The notes beneath the pieces are model-generated. The model did not search any database and had not been told where the DNA came from. It was given only the letters and a program-made list of their open reading frames with translations. A program made the translations under genes and the position numbers. Shown here in pieces: positions 35,560 through 46,434 of a DNA stretch of 64,000 bases. Within the stretch, counting starts at the first letter, position 1. Each line of letters opens with the position of its first letter. Origin of the DNA: Ceratodon purpureus (taxonomy: Eukaryota; Streptophyta; Bryopsida; Pseudoditrichales; Ditrichaceae); the NCBI GenBank assembly GCA_014871385.1, contig CM026427.1, positions 10,664,430 to 10,728,429 on the forward strand, in the 5' to 3' direction.

Positions 35560-38285
35560 GGGAATTTGAAGATTCCGGGGAGTTGAGGGGTCGGCCGTCG
35601 GCGGAGACGGGGGGCCGACCCCGCGGACGGCCGTGGTGACGGCCTGCCGTCCGCGGGGACGGCCGCAGAGACGGCCCCCTGTCCGCGTGGAGGCGGGGTC
35701 TCGCAAGGCCTTCCCTCTTCTCTTGGGTTTTATCTAGAGACGGCCTCCCCTCCCCTCCTCCCCTCGTCCAACCTTGACAAAAATAATTCTATTTCTAGAT
35801 ACTCTAAAATCAAAATCATGAAATCATGGAAAATGTCCTAAAGATCTTGTAATCGGGATTGTGGGATCCGCCTTGATGTTGGGGTATACTTTAGAAGGAG
35901 ATATTTATGTCGTTCAATTGTTGGTGCTCTACTATGGTTTGCAACCATAATCTCAATGTCTAGAAGGAAGAATACATTTGTTTTGGAAATGAAATTATGG
36001 CCTATGGGCCTGTAGAAGAGGGATGTATACAAGGGGGGGTACAACTTAAAATGTAATGAGAAGCTAATAAAAAATAATATACTTTAATATGAAGACATTA
36101 TTTTGTTAGGTAATAAAATTAAAGGAGAATTCGACATGGATTTCTTTTACATTAATATGATAAGTTTGTATGTTTTTGGCTTTAATTTTATATGGCAAGA
36201 CAAATCCTTTTTTTCATGAAAATGCTCTTTTCTTAATTAATTGCTTTCTTGGGTATTCAAAATTATGTCCACTATAGGTTGTATAGCTCAGGGTTATTTT
36301 TTATGTTTTCAAATACCATTGTATATTCTATGTAATTTTAATTAACTGTTTTCCAATTATTGTCTCGTGCTCTATCTAATCTTCTAATCTTTAAAAAAAA
36401 ATCCTTTCTAAGATGGATATTTTTATTTAGTTACTTCTTTTGCCATAATGTGATTACCATGACATGGTTTTCTCTATTCACTTCATACTCCTCATTTCTT
36501 CATGTATCTCATTTCCACTCTTGCAATTATTATTATTTTTTATTATTTGATCTTTTATTCTAATTATCTTCTTGATTTATTATTAACTCTCATGTACTTT
36601 TTTAATTTTTTCCCTTGATATCTATCTTCTCTATATACATCTATTTCCTTCAAACCTTTTCCCATTGTAGTTTGTCTATCTCGCGGTTATTTGTTATGTT
36701 TCATTTACCGTCATATTGTATTTTATTTCAATTGTCTGTTTTTTATTATTGTCTTGTACATAATATAATCCCCTAATCTTTTATTTATTTTTTCTTTCTT
36801 CGGATAGTTAAAAATAAAAAGATGGAATGGGAGACAGATTAGAGGAATATTAAATAAATAAATAAATGATGGGAGAGGAATGGAAGGATAGGAAAATGAG
36901 AAGATAAAATGGAAGAATAATGTTAAGATAAAAAACTAAAGAGACGATAGAATGAAAAAATAGTGTAATAATAAAATATTAAGAGGATAGAATGGAAAAA
37001 TAGTGTAATAATAAAAAAATGAGAAGATAGAATGGAAGGCAAATGGAAAAAGTACAAAAATAAAAGATAGAATCGGAGACTAATGGAAGAATACAAAATA
37101 ATTAAATACTTAAATAAATAAATAAACAAATATAAATTATCCATTACTTCTTCGTATAAACGGCCCTCGACGGCTGCTGGAATCGGGCGGCCACGATGCG
37201 GCCGTCGCGGCTCGATCGTGGCTATCGGATCGGAGCGGCCGCGGACGGGCCGACCCTGTGGCCGTCCCCGCGGTCGACTACGGAGACGGCCGACGACGGC
37301 CGCCCACATCCGACGGCCCGCGATGGCCTTAAACGGCTGCATCGTGGCCGTCGGATCGAAGGGCGGCCGTCGCCGCGATACGATGGCGGAGATGTGGCCG
37401 CGTGGCGGGATCGACTGCTCGAACGGTCGGAAATTATTTTACCCTCCTGCGGTCGAATTTTTTTTACCGCGAAGTAATTCTGGAGCGTCAGGGACGCCAC
37501 GTCTGGGTCGGTCGTTTGGACGTCCGGAGCCGGGTCGAACGTCTATTATGAAAACTCTGATTTCAAGTCACACCATGACAAAAATCTAACAATTCACTTT
37601 TGACATATCTTTTTGATTGGATTTTACATTGGCTTCCAAAAATTACCTTTGTAATAATGTGAAAAGCAAACCCATGCTAATTGCAAATTCATTCTTTCAC
37701 ATTTCCCAAAAAATTGTAATTTGTTCTTAATAAAGGTTGTTCAAACGACAAACAAGAATAATTTTTTGAAATGTTGAAGTCTAATTTTTTTAATGTATAT
37801 GAAAAAAATTTAGAAAGCTTTGATGGTGGCTTTACATGAAGGTGTTTTTACTTCAAAATTTCCATTGGTAAAAACAAATTCCTCAATCCTTGGGAGGGTA
37901 TCAAATTTGGCGGCTGTGAAACTTTTCTAACAGCTACTCGATGGTGGTCAATCTTTGATATCTTTTGTTTCATAAGTCCCTTAGACTTGGAATTTGATAT
38001 GCATAATCAAACATAGAGATCATATTTTTTCCAAATTTTCAGGATAAAATAACAAGTTTTTAGTCCTGTGGAGGGTGTCAAAGTTGGCAGCAATGTCGGA
38101 CACCATCCCTGGAATTGCCCAAACGCCAATATGCCTTGGACTCTGTTGTACAATGGTTGTTGTGAGCAAAGTTACTCAACAATTGCTTGTGCTCAATAGT
38201 TAACACTTGTGGTGTCAAAGTATTATATATGTTATTAAGTTATTTATAAACTTTTTTTGAAACAAGAGGATGAAACCTCATTGAA
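35560..38285. other. no gene; AT-rich spacers and part of the GC-rich nest
   Basis: Between the GC-rich blocks the DNA is AT-rich. It includes purine-rich GATAGAATGGAAAAATAGTG-like imperfect repeats at about 36820-37090. Nothing coding is convincing from 37520 to 38285. Confidence 0.4.
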
Positions 38286-38289
38286 TTAA

Positions 38290-38520
38290 CCCCTAAAATA
38301 CAACAAAACTCAAAGTGGATTGCAGGAACATCGGCAAGCTACCATAGTTAGGATTTTTAATATTTTTTGACAAAAAAATTTTAGTGAAGAAAATAAATCA
38401 TAATCTTTATGAGATTGAAATTTCAGCATTAAAAAAAATAAAAATAAAATAGGGATTTTTATGAAATTTTCAGCATTTCAAAAGTGAAAATTGGCAAAAA
38501 CGAGCATGGAATTGTAGGGG
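38290..38520. mobile_element. short TTAA-flanked MITE, copy 2 (231 bp)
   Basis: Starts CCCCTAAAATACAA and ends GGAATTGTAGGGG, with exact TTAA copies at 38286-38289 and 38521-38524. It is in the same orientation as, and clearly homologous along its length to, copy 1 at 8022-8256. Confidence 0.82.
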
Positions 38521-38699
38521 TTAATGAAGGTCACAAATTCCAAATACCACAGGAGACAAGACTCTCCGGCAAATATTGATATTGGATTAACTAGCAGGAA
38601 TGCTATCTTGTGAGCGGTGAGCAGTAAGCGGTGAACGGTGAGCACTAAATTTTTAAATTTTTGACTATTTATTTGAATATTTTGAGATGATTTTATATG

Positions 38700-41371
38700 A
38701 CATGGCATATATGGGACCTATGACCGTGGAAGGTGGTTAAGGGTTTTTTCCAAAGATAATGGCTTCTAAATTGATCAATGCAGAAATTTACACCCAATTC
38801 ATATCCGATGGAGGTGAGGAGCTCCAAAATGCCTGCTCTGATAATCTGTAAAAATACATTCACTGCTAAAGACATCCACTGACTTCTTAAATCGCTGTGG
38901 AATATCCTTCTTGTCAAAGGCAACCTTGACAAACAACTCCCTCCAGAAATACCTCAAGATAGCCCGCTTCATAGCATTCTCAACACTAGCTTGGTTGAGA
39001 AATGGCTCCTTCTTGGTATAAGTGCTAGCTTTAGGAAAAAATTCTTAATGGCTTTCTCCGAAAAAGTGATGGAATGAGCCTCAATCCATGAGTGGATGCA
39101 CTCTACAGGATTCGGTAAATCATGTGTCTTCAACTTTATGATGTTGTCCTTTACAATCTTGGCATAACAATTGAGAGCCTCCTCCTCTAACTGCGGTAAC
39201 AAACAATGACAATCACTATGGCAGAGATGCGTCAAAGATAACGCCGTTTAACGCGGTTTTTAACGCGGTTTAACGTGGATTTTTTGACTAGTCCAAAGTG
39301 ACGCGCCCTGTCACATAGGTCTTTTGATTGTGACGCGACGCGTCATGGCACGTTAAACAGTTTAACGTGCGCACGTCATATCTCTTAAACCACGTTACTC
39401 CGAATAGCCAGAAGTTACCTGAGGAAAGTAAATTGAGGGAGTTACTTTTTGCCACATGAGCATTTCCCGCTGTTTTTCATTCCACGTTGAAGTTTACGTG
39501 GATATTTCCCTCCATTGTCCATTCCACGTCAGATATTGCGTGGCAGTTGACGTGGCACTTGATTTCAATGGTTGAGATGGTGACACGTGTCATGATCATG
39601 GATCGGAAAATATTCGCAGATGCGTTTATGGTGTCGGGTATTGTATATTTACGTAAACATAGTCTGGACGTTCATTATAACGTGTTTGGACGTTGATAAA
39701 CGCATGTGTCACGTATTTGAATGCGTTTTGAAAAACACACTTAGAAGGAAGTTGACGTTCGCAGCGTCAACTCTTTATAACATCAAAGTGGATTTTGGGT
39801 GTTCACTGAAACGCAATTTAATGTTTATCCGGACGCATAGCTCATGATCATTATGACACATACAAACACTATTGAACGTAAGCAATAACGTTCTGTAACG
39901 CAAGAGAACGTCATTCAAAACGCAAACGAAGCGTCAATTAAAACACAATTAAACACACTGTAACATTCTCATACAATGTTTTGTCATTCAAATACAAAAT
40001 ACATAAAGTCTACCTCTACATTGCGATAGCATGCAACTTTCTACCAAAATGAGCTCGTCCACCTCTTGGAAATGCGATTAGCATGTAGAGGAAGCAAATG
40101 GTGCGAACATTCCAAGAGGCTCAGGCTAGATTCTTCTTAATCTACACAGCCCACGTGATCAAGCCAACTGTGAGGTCACAGCAACAAATCAGCCAAACAA
40201 TCCCATTTGAAGGTTAGTATCTTAGCCAAACAATCCCATTTGTAGGCCAAATCTTACATTCCACGTCACCAAATTCCTCCACGCACACATTCCACGTCAG
40301 CGCACGGCGCACGCATTCCACGTCAGATATGTTCGTACGTTTTTTGTAACACATCTTAACGCACTCTCTGTCACAAGAAACGCGCGCGTCAATGTTGACA
40401 GCCCCCTCAGAGCTCTCAAACATTGCTTGACCGGTCAAACCCTAAACCTTCCACGTCAACTTATCACCCTACAACGCATTCCACGTCTGCACACTCATTC
40501 CACGTCAGATTTCTTGGTACGTTTTTTTAAACACACTTGAACGTGGCGCTTGTTACCTATAACGCCTCAATGTTATAAAAAACGCGCTGCTCTGGATACT
40601 ACTATGGTCAACCATAGTCAAAACTACCTTCCACGTCAGCCATTGACTCTTCAAGCATTCCACGTCAGCGCACTCATTCCACGTCAATCTGTGTTACGTT
40701 TTTTTTAACACATTTTAACGTAGCGCCTGTTAAGATAAAAGCCCTCCTTGTTATAAGAAACGTGCTGACGTGGAGACTTACTATATTTAGTCATATCTAA
40801 AGTTCCTTGAGGTAAAAAAGTAGGTGAAAAATTACTGTTCAACAGGAACGTGTCTGTTTAATTTAACGTGATGCCGTTATTTTGAACGTATAAATCCTAT
40901 TCGCGTTTCACCCATATCTTCTTTGACGCAATGACGTTATTGGTGACTTTTTCACGTTAAAACGCTTGACGCGCGCCACGTTTAATTGGATATTTTTTCC
41001 ACACTGATTCAAGATAGTATGGATTTACATCATTTTTGACGCATCTCTGCCATAGTGAATTTTCATAAGTACATATTTTACTTTAAACAAATATATTGTT
41101 TTTCTAACCGGTAGAAGACATGGAATGAATTCAACAATTACAACCAAAAGATTTGAATACATACCCCAGCCCAAAAGGCAGCCTGATCAATCCAAACCCG
41201 GAGAACTGAATCAGAAGCTAGTGTTGGAGGAAAGTTATACTCCAGGCGACTCTCTTTGCTCATGTTCCACCACTTTAGCCATCTCTCTTTGAACTTGGGA
41301 GAAACCTTGGCAGTTGCGAAAAGCCACAATTTTTCAGGGGTCATTTCACGCTTCGACTGAAAAAATGTCAA
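38700..41371 (-). pseudogene. relic of an unknown gene, split by a CACTA element in an intron
   Basis: Minus-strand exon 41164-41371 reads MTPEKLWLFATAKVSPKFKE and on to DQAAFWAG, then a GTATGT donor. The next exon begins after TTACCGCAG at about 39199 with LEEEALNCYAKIVKDNIIKL and runs leftward through HSWIEAHSITFSEKAIKNFF. A one-base frame change in a T run then leads to PKASTYTKKEPFLNQASVEN, NAMKRAILRYFWRELFVKVA and DKKDIPQRFKKSVDV. Phase 0 fits across the intron. The insertion sits a few bases upstream of the acceptor. I do not recognise the family. It is either a degraded host gene or part of another transposon's protein. The upstream and downstream exons were not found. Confidence 0.42.
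39214..41057. mobile_element. CACTA (En/Spm-like) non-autonomous element, 1.84 kb
   Basis: Ends begin CACTATGGCAGAGATGCGTC on the left and are its inverse on the right, over about 23 bp. A 3-bp target duplication AAT lies at 39211-39213 and 41058-41060. CACTA termini with 3-bp duplications define the CMC superfamily. Subterminal regions carry many copies of TTCCACGTCA (for example near 39480, 39527, 40257, 40290, 40318, 40449, 40499, 40630, 40677) and AACGCGTC-like motifs, expected as TNPA-type binding sites. No transposase ORF is present, so it depends on an autonomous partner. Confidence 0.85.
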
Positions 41372-41725
41372 AGTGACGGATGATTTGCAAACAAGTCAAG
41401 GATCATCTTAGAATAACTTGATATCATATCATATAATCTTGTAAAAGTTGAAGTACAATAAAAAAAAACTATGCATTAATAATATACAGGAGACTAGACA
41501 AAAAAGAATTTAAAACTAAAAATGCATAGACACAGTAGAGAATATACTCTAAAACACACAAAGCTTTTAGCTAATTATCCAAAGAACGTACAGGCCCAAT
41601 AGTAAAGACTTACTTATAATCACTCAAGATATAAGAACTCCAAAAAGGCCCTCCAACACAAACAACCTCAAACCCAGCTACTTTACAAACATCATCTTTG
41701 GCATTACAAGAATTATGAGAAGATT

Positions 41726-43066
41726 CTCATCTCGGATCCGAGGGGACCAGTTTGATACTCCAAAAAAGCATTTTAAACAAAAAAACAAAAAAAGCTATCT
41801 GTTGGTTGCAAGTAGCAAAGTCAAGCAAGCAAACGCACAGCTCAACCCGAGCACTTGAGTTTTAACAATAAAACATAAGTTTGCTTAGTTTTCCAAAAAC
41901 ACTATCAAATAAAACTAAAAATTAAACCACTTCATGGAACTCTTGAATGTCAAAGACCCGTAAAAGGATGTGTCTTTCCAATGAAAAATACATTCAAAGC
42001 ATACAAAGTTACGTAAGAATCCAAAAGAAGTTTAACAATCACATGTTTATTGAATTTTGAGATAAGTAAAATTAGGCATCCAACTTGAAAGGGATTAAAA
42101 CTCAGAAAAGTTCTTGAAAGTAAGAAAAGATAAATGTGGCCTTCACACCTCAAAGGGATCCATAATGTATTAGCTTTTTAAAATTATTCAACAAAAAAGG
42201 TATCTCAACTATGCCGATATTCTGACAATGCTGTTTTGAATTCTTCAAATTGGCACTACACATGGAGATTTTCTCCAAATCTTTGATGTAATACATCGTT
42301 GAAAAGCCCTCGTCAAGAGCTTTCCAAAAACATATAACGAGCCATATTTCCAAGAAAAAATAAAATCTCATCATTTTTTATGCGAGTTGTTAAAAAAAGT
42401 GATTGCAAGAGGCACCCCCAATCCATCCCTCGGGTCCGAGGGGTGCCTCCAAGCTCTGACTTTCACTCGCTTTTTTGCTTCATGTGAGCTCCAGCTCTAT
42501 GTTGGAGTCTCAGATTTCTATGCTTTTCAGTTTGAAGTGAAGGTTGGTGGCACCCCCGGACCATCCCTCGGATCCGAGGGGTGCCTCGGCCGAGTTTTTT
42601 TTTTGCTTTTTTGAGTGTCTAATGCTCTAGCAGCTACCTGAATGCTAATGGCTACGACTTTTGTTCTCTTTCTTGAGTATTGCTCGAGTTCTCTAACTAC
42701 TTGTGTCGCTAGAGCTTGCATGCTGCAAGCAAGCGCATTTGTTTTAATTTTTTTTTACAATCATGGCCTGTGGTTAAGGCTCAGATTTCTCTGCTTTTCA
42801 ATTTGAAGTGAAGGCTGGTGGCACCCCCGGACCATCCCTCGGATCCGAGGGATGCCTCGGCCGAGTATTTTATTTTGCTTTTTTGAGTGCCTGGTTATGA
42901 TTCTCAGTCACACAGAGTTAGCTGGTTTGATTTCGTTGCCTCGGATCCGAGGGAAGAATCTCACATATATTCTAAATCTCACATATGTTCAAAATCTCAC
43001 ACATTGAATCTCACATATATTCTATGTGAGATTCTCCTCTCGGATCCGAGAGGAGAATCTCACATA
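41726..43066. repeat. GGATCC-centred palindromes of the CCCTCGGATCCGAGGG type
   Basis: Copies lie at about 41731, 42427 (one base changed), 42565, 42836, 42939 and 43023-43066. The last is a perfect 44-bp palindrome centred on TCGGATCCGA, and flanking copies share GAGATTCTC and ATCTCACAT. They share the central GGATCC with the 20-bp palindromes further right but have different arms. Confidence 0.75.
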
Positions 43067-43571
43067 TATTCTTGCATTCACTTTTTTGACAACTCGCATA
43101 GAAAATGACGAGATTTTATTTTTTCTTGGAAATATGGCTCGTTGTATGTTTTTGGAAAGCTCTTGACGAGGGCTTTCCAACGATGTATTACATCAAAGAT
43201 TTGGAGAAAATCTCCATGTGTAGTGCCAATTTGAAGAATTCAAAACAGCATTGTCAGAATATCGGCATAGTTGAGATACCTTTTTTGTTGAATAATTTTA
43301 AAAAGCTAATACATTATGGATCCCTTTGAGGTGTGAAGGCCACATTTATCTTTTCTTACTTTCAAGAACTTTTCTGAGTTTTAATCCCTTTCAAGTTGGA
43401 TGCCTAATTTTACTTATCTCAAAATTCAATAAACATGTGATTGTTAAACTTCTTTTGGATTCCTACGTAACTTTGTATGCTTTGAATGTATTTTTCATTG
43501 GAAAGACACATCCTTTTACGGGTCTTTGACATTCAAGAGTTCCATGAAGTGGTTTATTTTTTAGTTTTTTT
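41911..43571. repeat. ~500-bp inverted repeat around a palindrome-rich core
   Basis: Arms 41911-42407 and 43073-43571 are inverse copies with few differences. The same two peptides are read outward from both arms: one begins MRCEGHIYLFLLSRTFLSFN, the other contains SMCSANLKNSKQHCQNIGIV. Those frames are mirror copies, not independent genes. The 0.67-kb core has two direct repeats of a block ending CACCCCCGGACCATCCCTCG (42541 and 42800) and several TCGGATCCGA palindromes. No terminal duplication was identified. It could be a foldback transposon or a local inverted duplication. Confidence 0.75.
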
Positions 43572-45205
43572 TTATAAACGCTATGGAAAATTACAAGATC
43601 ATTTGTTTTGGGAAATAATACTTGTCACATGTTTTGGGAAATCTCTCTTCAGGGGTTTACAATCAAAATATCTTCATAAATATTTGAAGAAAATTTCCAT
43701 GTGTAGTCTCTATACCATAGTCTTAATATCATAACATTTTTTGGAATTTTAGAGATTTCATGCTTGATCATATGGTTTTTTTAAATTAGTGAAGTGGTTG
43801 AGGACTTATAAACAATTGTTGTATGATAAGTTTGAAATTCATACCATGTTGTAGTTATAGATATGTTATTTTTATAAATGGTGGAAAAGGGAAGGTGTAC
43901 TCCATTACAATCATCAATTAACCGCATAAATTTCATGAAGATGATATCATAGATCCTTGGATAGATAGGATAATAAAAGTACTGCAAACACGTTTACAAG
44001 ATTTTTTGATATCTCTAAAAGATGGATTACAAAGTGGATATATACTTTCATTGACTTAGTTTCAACAAGGTTATGCGCTTTTTAAAACTTATTATACTTG
44101 ATAGATTCCTTTGGAAGTTTCTTTATGCCACATTTAAGTAAATCTGGACTTTCAATAGTCCAGATTGGTCAAAGTCCAACTGAAATATGATGGGTAGGGT
44201 GAATCGTAGGATCATATAATCCCGCAAAGACCTAACCGTTTTATGAAATTGAGAGAGACGATAAAGGTTAGAAATGAAAAATACAGCAAAAATTGCTCAA
44301 GATTGTGTGCGGATCTTATCAAGCATGTGGATATTAAAGATTGGCAACTTGTAAAACACCGTAAGATCCTACTATCCATGGTAAGTAGGTATATATAAAC
44401 ACTTCACGTTAGAACATTACATAAACAGTAAAGAAGACTCCAAGAGTATTCATACGAAAGTTATCAAACATGTGGGTATTGTAATATTTAGAAGTAGTAA
44501 GCAGGACCGTAAGATCCTACGATGTTTGCCAACCTAGGTGTAAAAACACATCACATTATTTGGATTCTGTGAAATGTAAAGAAAAATCCAAATCGGAGTA
44601 CAGCGTCTTACAGGATCGTAGGAAACCAGCACAGAGCCGGAAAGTCACTGAACTAATCCAATGGATCGGAAAAAGAGGAAACAAAGGACCTGAAAAGAGG
44701 GAAAACCTCCGGGAACGAGACAAGCTCGGGAAAAGTCCTGAAACGACTCACAGTCACCACCTAGTCCAAAAGAGCAGAAAAAACTAATCAAAAGGAACAA
44801 AGGGGCGTGAATGTGTCCAAAACTAAAAAGGACTAAAATGAAAGCTACCCTGAGCAACTAATGTACTATCTACTCAGGCTAACTAAAACTTCAACCCATT
44901 TCAACTACATGAGACTAATCCGTGAATGGCAAAATTAAGGTGAATAATGTCGTATTGATTGACAGAGTCTTCAGATTCCCGTGTAGAAGAGAACCGTTGC
45001 CGCGGATGAAAAGTGAGCAGGTGGGTGAGGAACCCGCCAGTGCTCACACTTCCAACTTGTAAGCAGCTTCTAAATACTTACAAGCCAATAGTATGTTACT
45101 AGACAAAAAAAACCAAAAAGCTTGCCCCGAGATTAGAACCTCCGAGTATGTGCAGTAGTCTATGCCAACGAAGGCCGCTGATGGTGGATGGAGATACTTG
45201 AGAAC
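43572..45205. other. no gene; left fringe of the palindrome region
   Basis: AT-rich to about 44200. Then degenerate copies of the 20-bp palindrome appear at 44202, 44357 and 44505, with a half copy at 44614. The ORF at 44560-44787 (+) is Lys/Arg/Ser-rich and unconvincing. Confidence 0.4.
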
Positions 45206-45712
45206 TTATTTTCGACCAGGAGGATACAGTTCCTTGAAAGATGGGGTCAGAAAATTCGGCCCTAAGTAGGGCATAGCTCTCCAGCAATCTCTGTATTCCT
45301 CCGACTCTGTAGTCAGCTCAAGACGGTCGGCTTCGTCCGCAGTGTGGTCTCGATCGCTAGAAGCCGCTGCCTCAGAAAGCTCGGGGTTGAAATTATCCGA
45401 ATTAGCCGCCACCTCCCCTGTGTGGCTGAAGTGAACGCTGCCAACACTCTCGGACTCCTCAGACTCCTCGGACTCCTCGAACGTCAGTGGGAAGGCGATG
45501 CCGGAAGCCTTAGAGATCTCCAGCAACTCTATTGTGTGAGCAATACTCCAATCCCACTCCGCACCTGGCTGAAGAACGCGTGTGATGTATTTGAAAGCAG
45601 GAATAGCTCTGTTGCGTGAACGGGCAACCACCGCCCTAAACCATGGCCGGAGCTCCTCGACGTCAGCCGGTGTCTCCTGTATAAACCAGTCATTGCTACC
45701 CCGCCTCCCCAT
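45206..45712 (-). CDS. small acidic protein of the palindrome-bearing region
   Basis: Single ORF of 168 residues starting MGRRGSNDWFIQETPADVEE. The N-terminal ~85 residues look folded (VEELRPWFRAVVARSRNRAI, then YITRVLQPGAEWDWS). The rest is acidic and low in complexity (EESEESEESESVGSVHF) and ends LGPNFLTPSFKELYPPGRK. No family recognised. It lies on the same strand as the transposase-like gene, whose stop is about 720 bases upstream, with a four-copy palindrome array between them. Codon composition matches the neighbouring element genes rather than the AT-rich flank, so I place it in the element. It may have a spliced leader through the array, which I could not resolve. Confidence 0.5.
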   Translation of the reverse strand: MGRRGSNDWFIQETPADVEELRPWFRAVVARSRNRAIPAFKYITRVLQPGAEWDWSIAHTIELLEISKASGIAFPLTFEESEESEESESVGSVHFSHTGEVAANSDNFNPELSEAAASSDRDHTADEADRLELTTESEEYRDCWRAMPYLGPNFLTPSFKELYPPGRK

Positions 45713-46092
45713 AACGACAAAATATTTGACAATATGCGACTAACTTCTGCAGTTTGTAACTAACTTCTACAGTATGCGACCTTCTTCTACAGTATCCGGC
45801 TGGAGTTCGTCTACTAAACTGGTAAAAATTCTAGTAATCCACTTCTTCTAGGGTTTCTGGACGTCTACTAGCCAACGTTCACCAATCCTAGTAGCGCCTA
45901 GGCTCCTACTCAGCGATAAAAAAAAAACATTATTAGGACTAGGACTAGCTTAACTAGCTGACAGCTGAAGGAAAGAAGCACATCTAAAACTGAATAATCA
46001 CTCAGCAACCAGGCAGAGGCAAAAGCAGCATAAACGAGTGCAGTTTGATTAAAAAAAGTAAAATCCGAACAGATGTAGCGAATGTTCAACAG

Positions 46093-46388
46093 GGTCGTAG
46101 GATCCTACGATCTCTTTACGAGTACTCCTGGGCAAAACGAAGCACTTCTAAAACAAAATAATCTCATAGCAACCAGGTAGAGGAGATCGTAGGATCCTAC
46201 GATCTCTTTACGAGTACTCCTGGGCAAAAAGAAGCACTTCTAAAACTGAATAATCTCATAGCAACCAGGTAGAGAAGATCGTTGGATCCTACGATCTCTT
46301 TACGAGTACTCCTGGGCAAAACGAAGCACTACTAAAACTGAATAATCTCATACCAACCAGGTAGAGGAGATCGTGGGATCCCACGATC
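46093..46388. repeat. palindrome array A: four copies in a 92-bp tandem repeat
   Basis: Copies of GATCGTAGGATCCTACGATC at 46093 (GG for GA), 46185 (exact), 46277 (one change) and 46369 (GATCGTGGGATCCCACGATC, paired change). Starts are exactly 92 bp apart because the whole unit, including TCTTTACGAGTACTCCTGGG and AATCTCATAGCAACCAGGTA, is tandemly repeated. Confidence 0.95.
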
Positions 46389-46434
46389 TAGCGACAAAAC
46401 TCTGGATGGATATGGGGGATAAATTATGCAACGG

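Larger units (their letters stand above)
33950..37520. repeat. GC-rich nest of inverted repeats rich in CGGCCG
   Basis: Three blocks recur as inverse copies. Block A, 34071-34231, matches 37259-37430. Block B, 34229-34371, matches 35110-35253. Block C, 35253-35365, matches 37160-37270. The order is therefore A-B, foldback, B'-C, AT-rich spacer, C'-A'. GC content is far above the surroundings, and CGGCCG/GACGGCC motifs dominate. ORFs over these blocks (up to 139 residues) are Pro/Arg/Gly low-complexity artefacts seen on both strands, so I call no gene. The outer edge has an imperfect GTCACGGACGTCC...GGACGTCCTGTGAC pair at 33950-33990. A shattered or nested TIR element family is the likeliest origin. 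Confidence 0.6.

Noticed and set aside
41950-43529. Pairs of identical 67- and 74-residue ORFs
   Set aside because: Same peptides from both arms of an inverted repeat; no motif and no start context of a gene.
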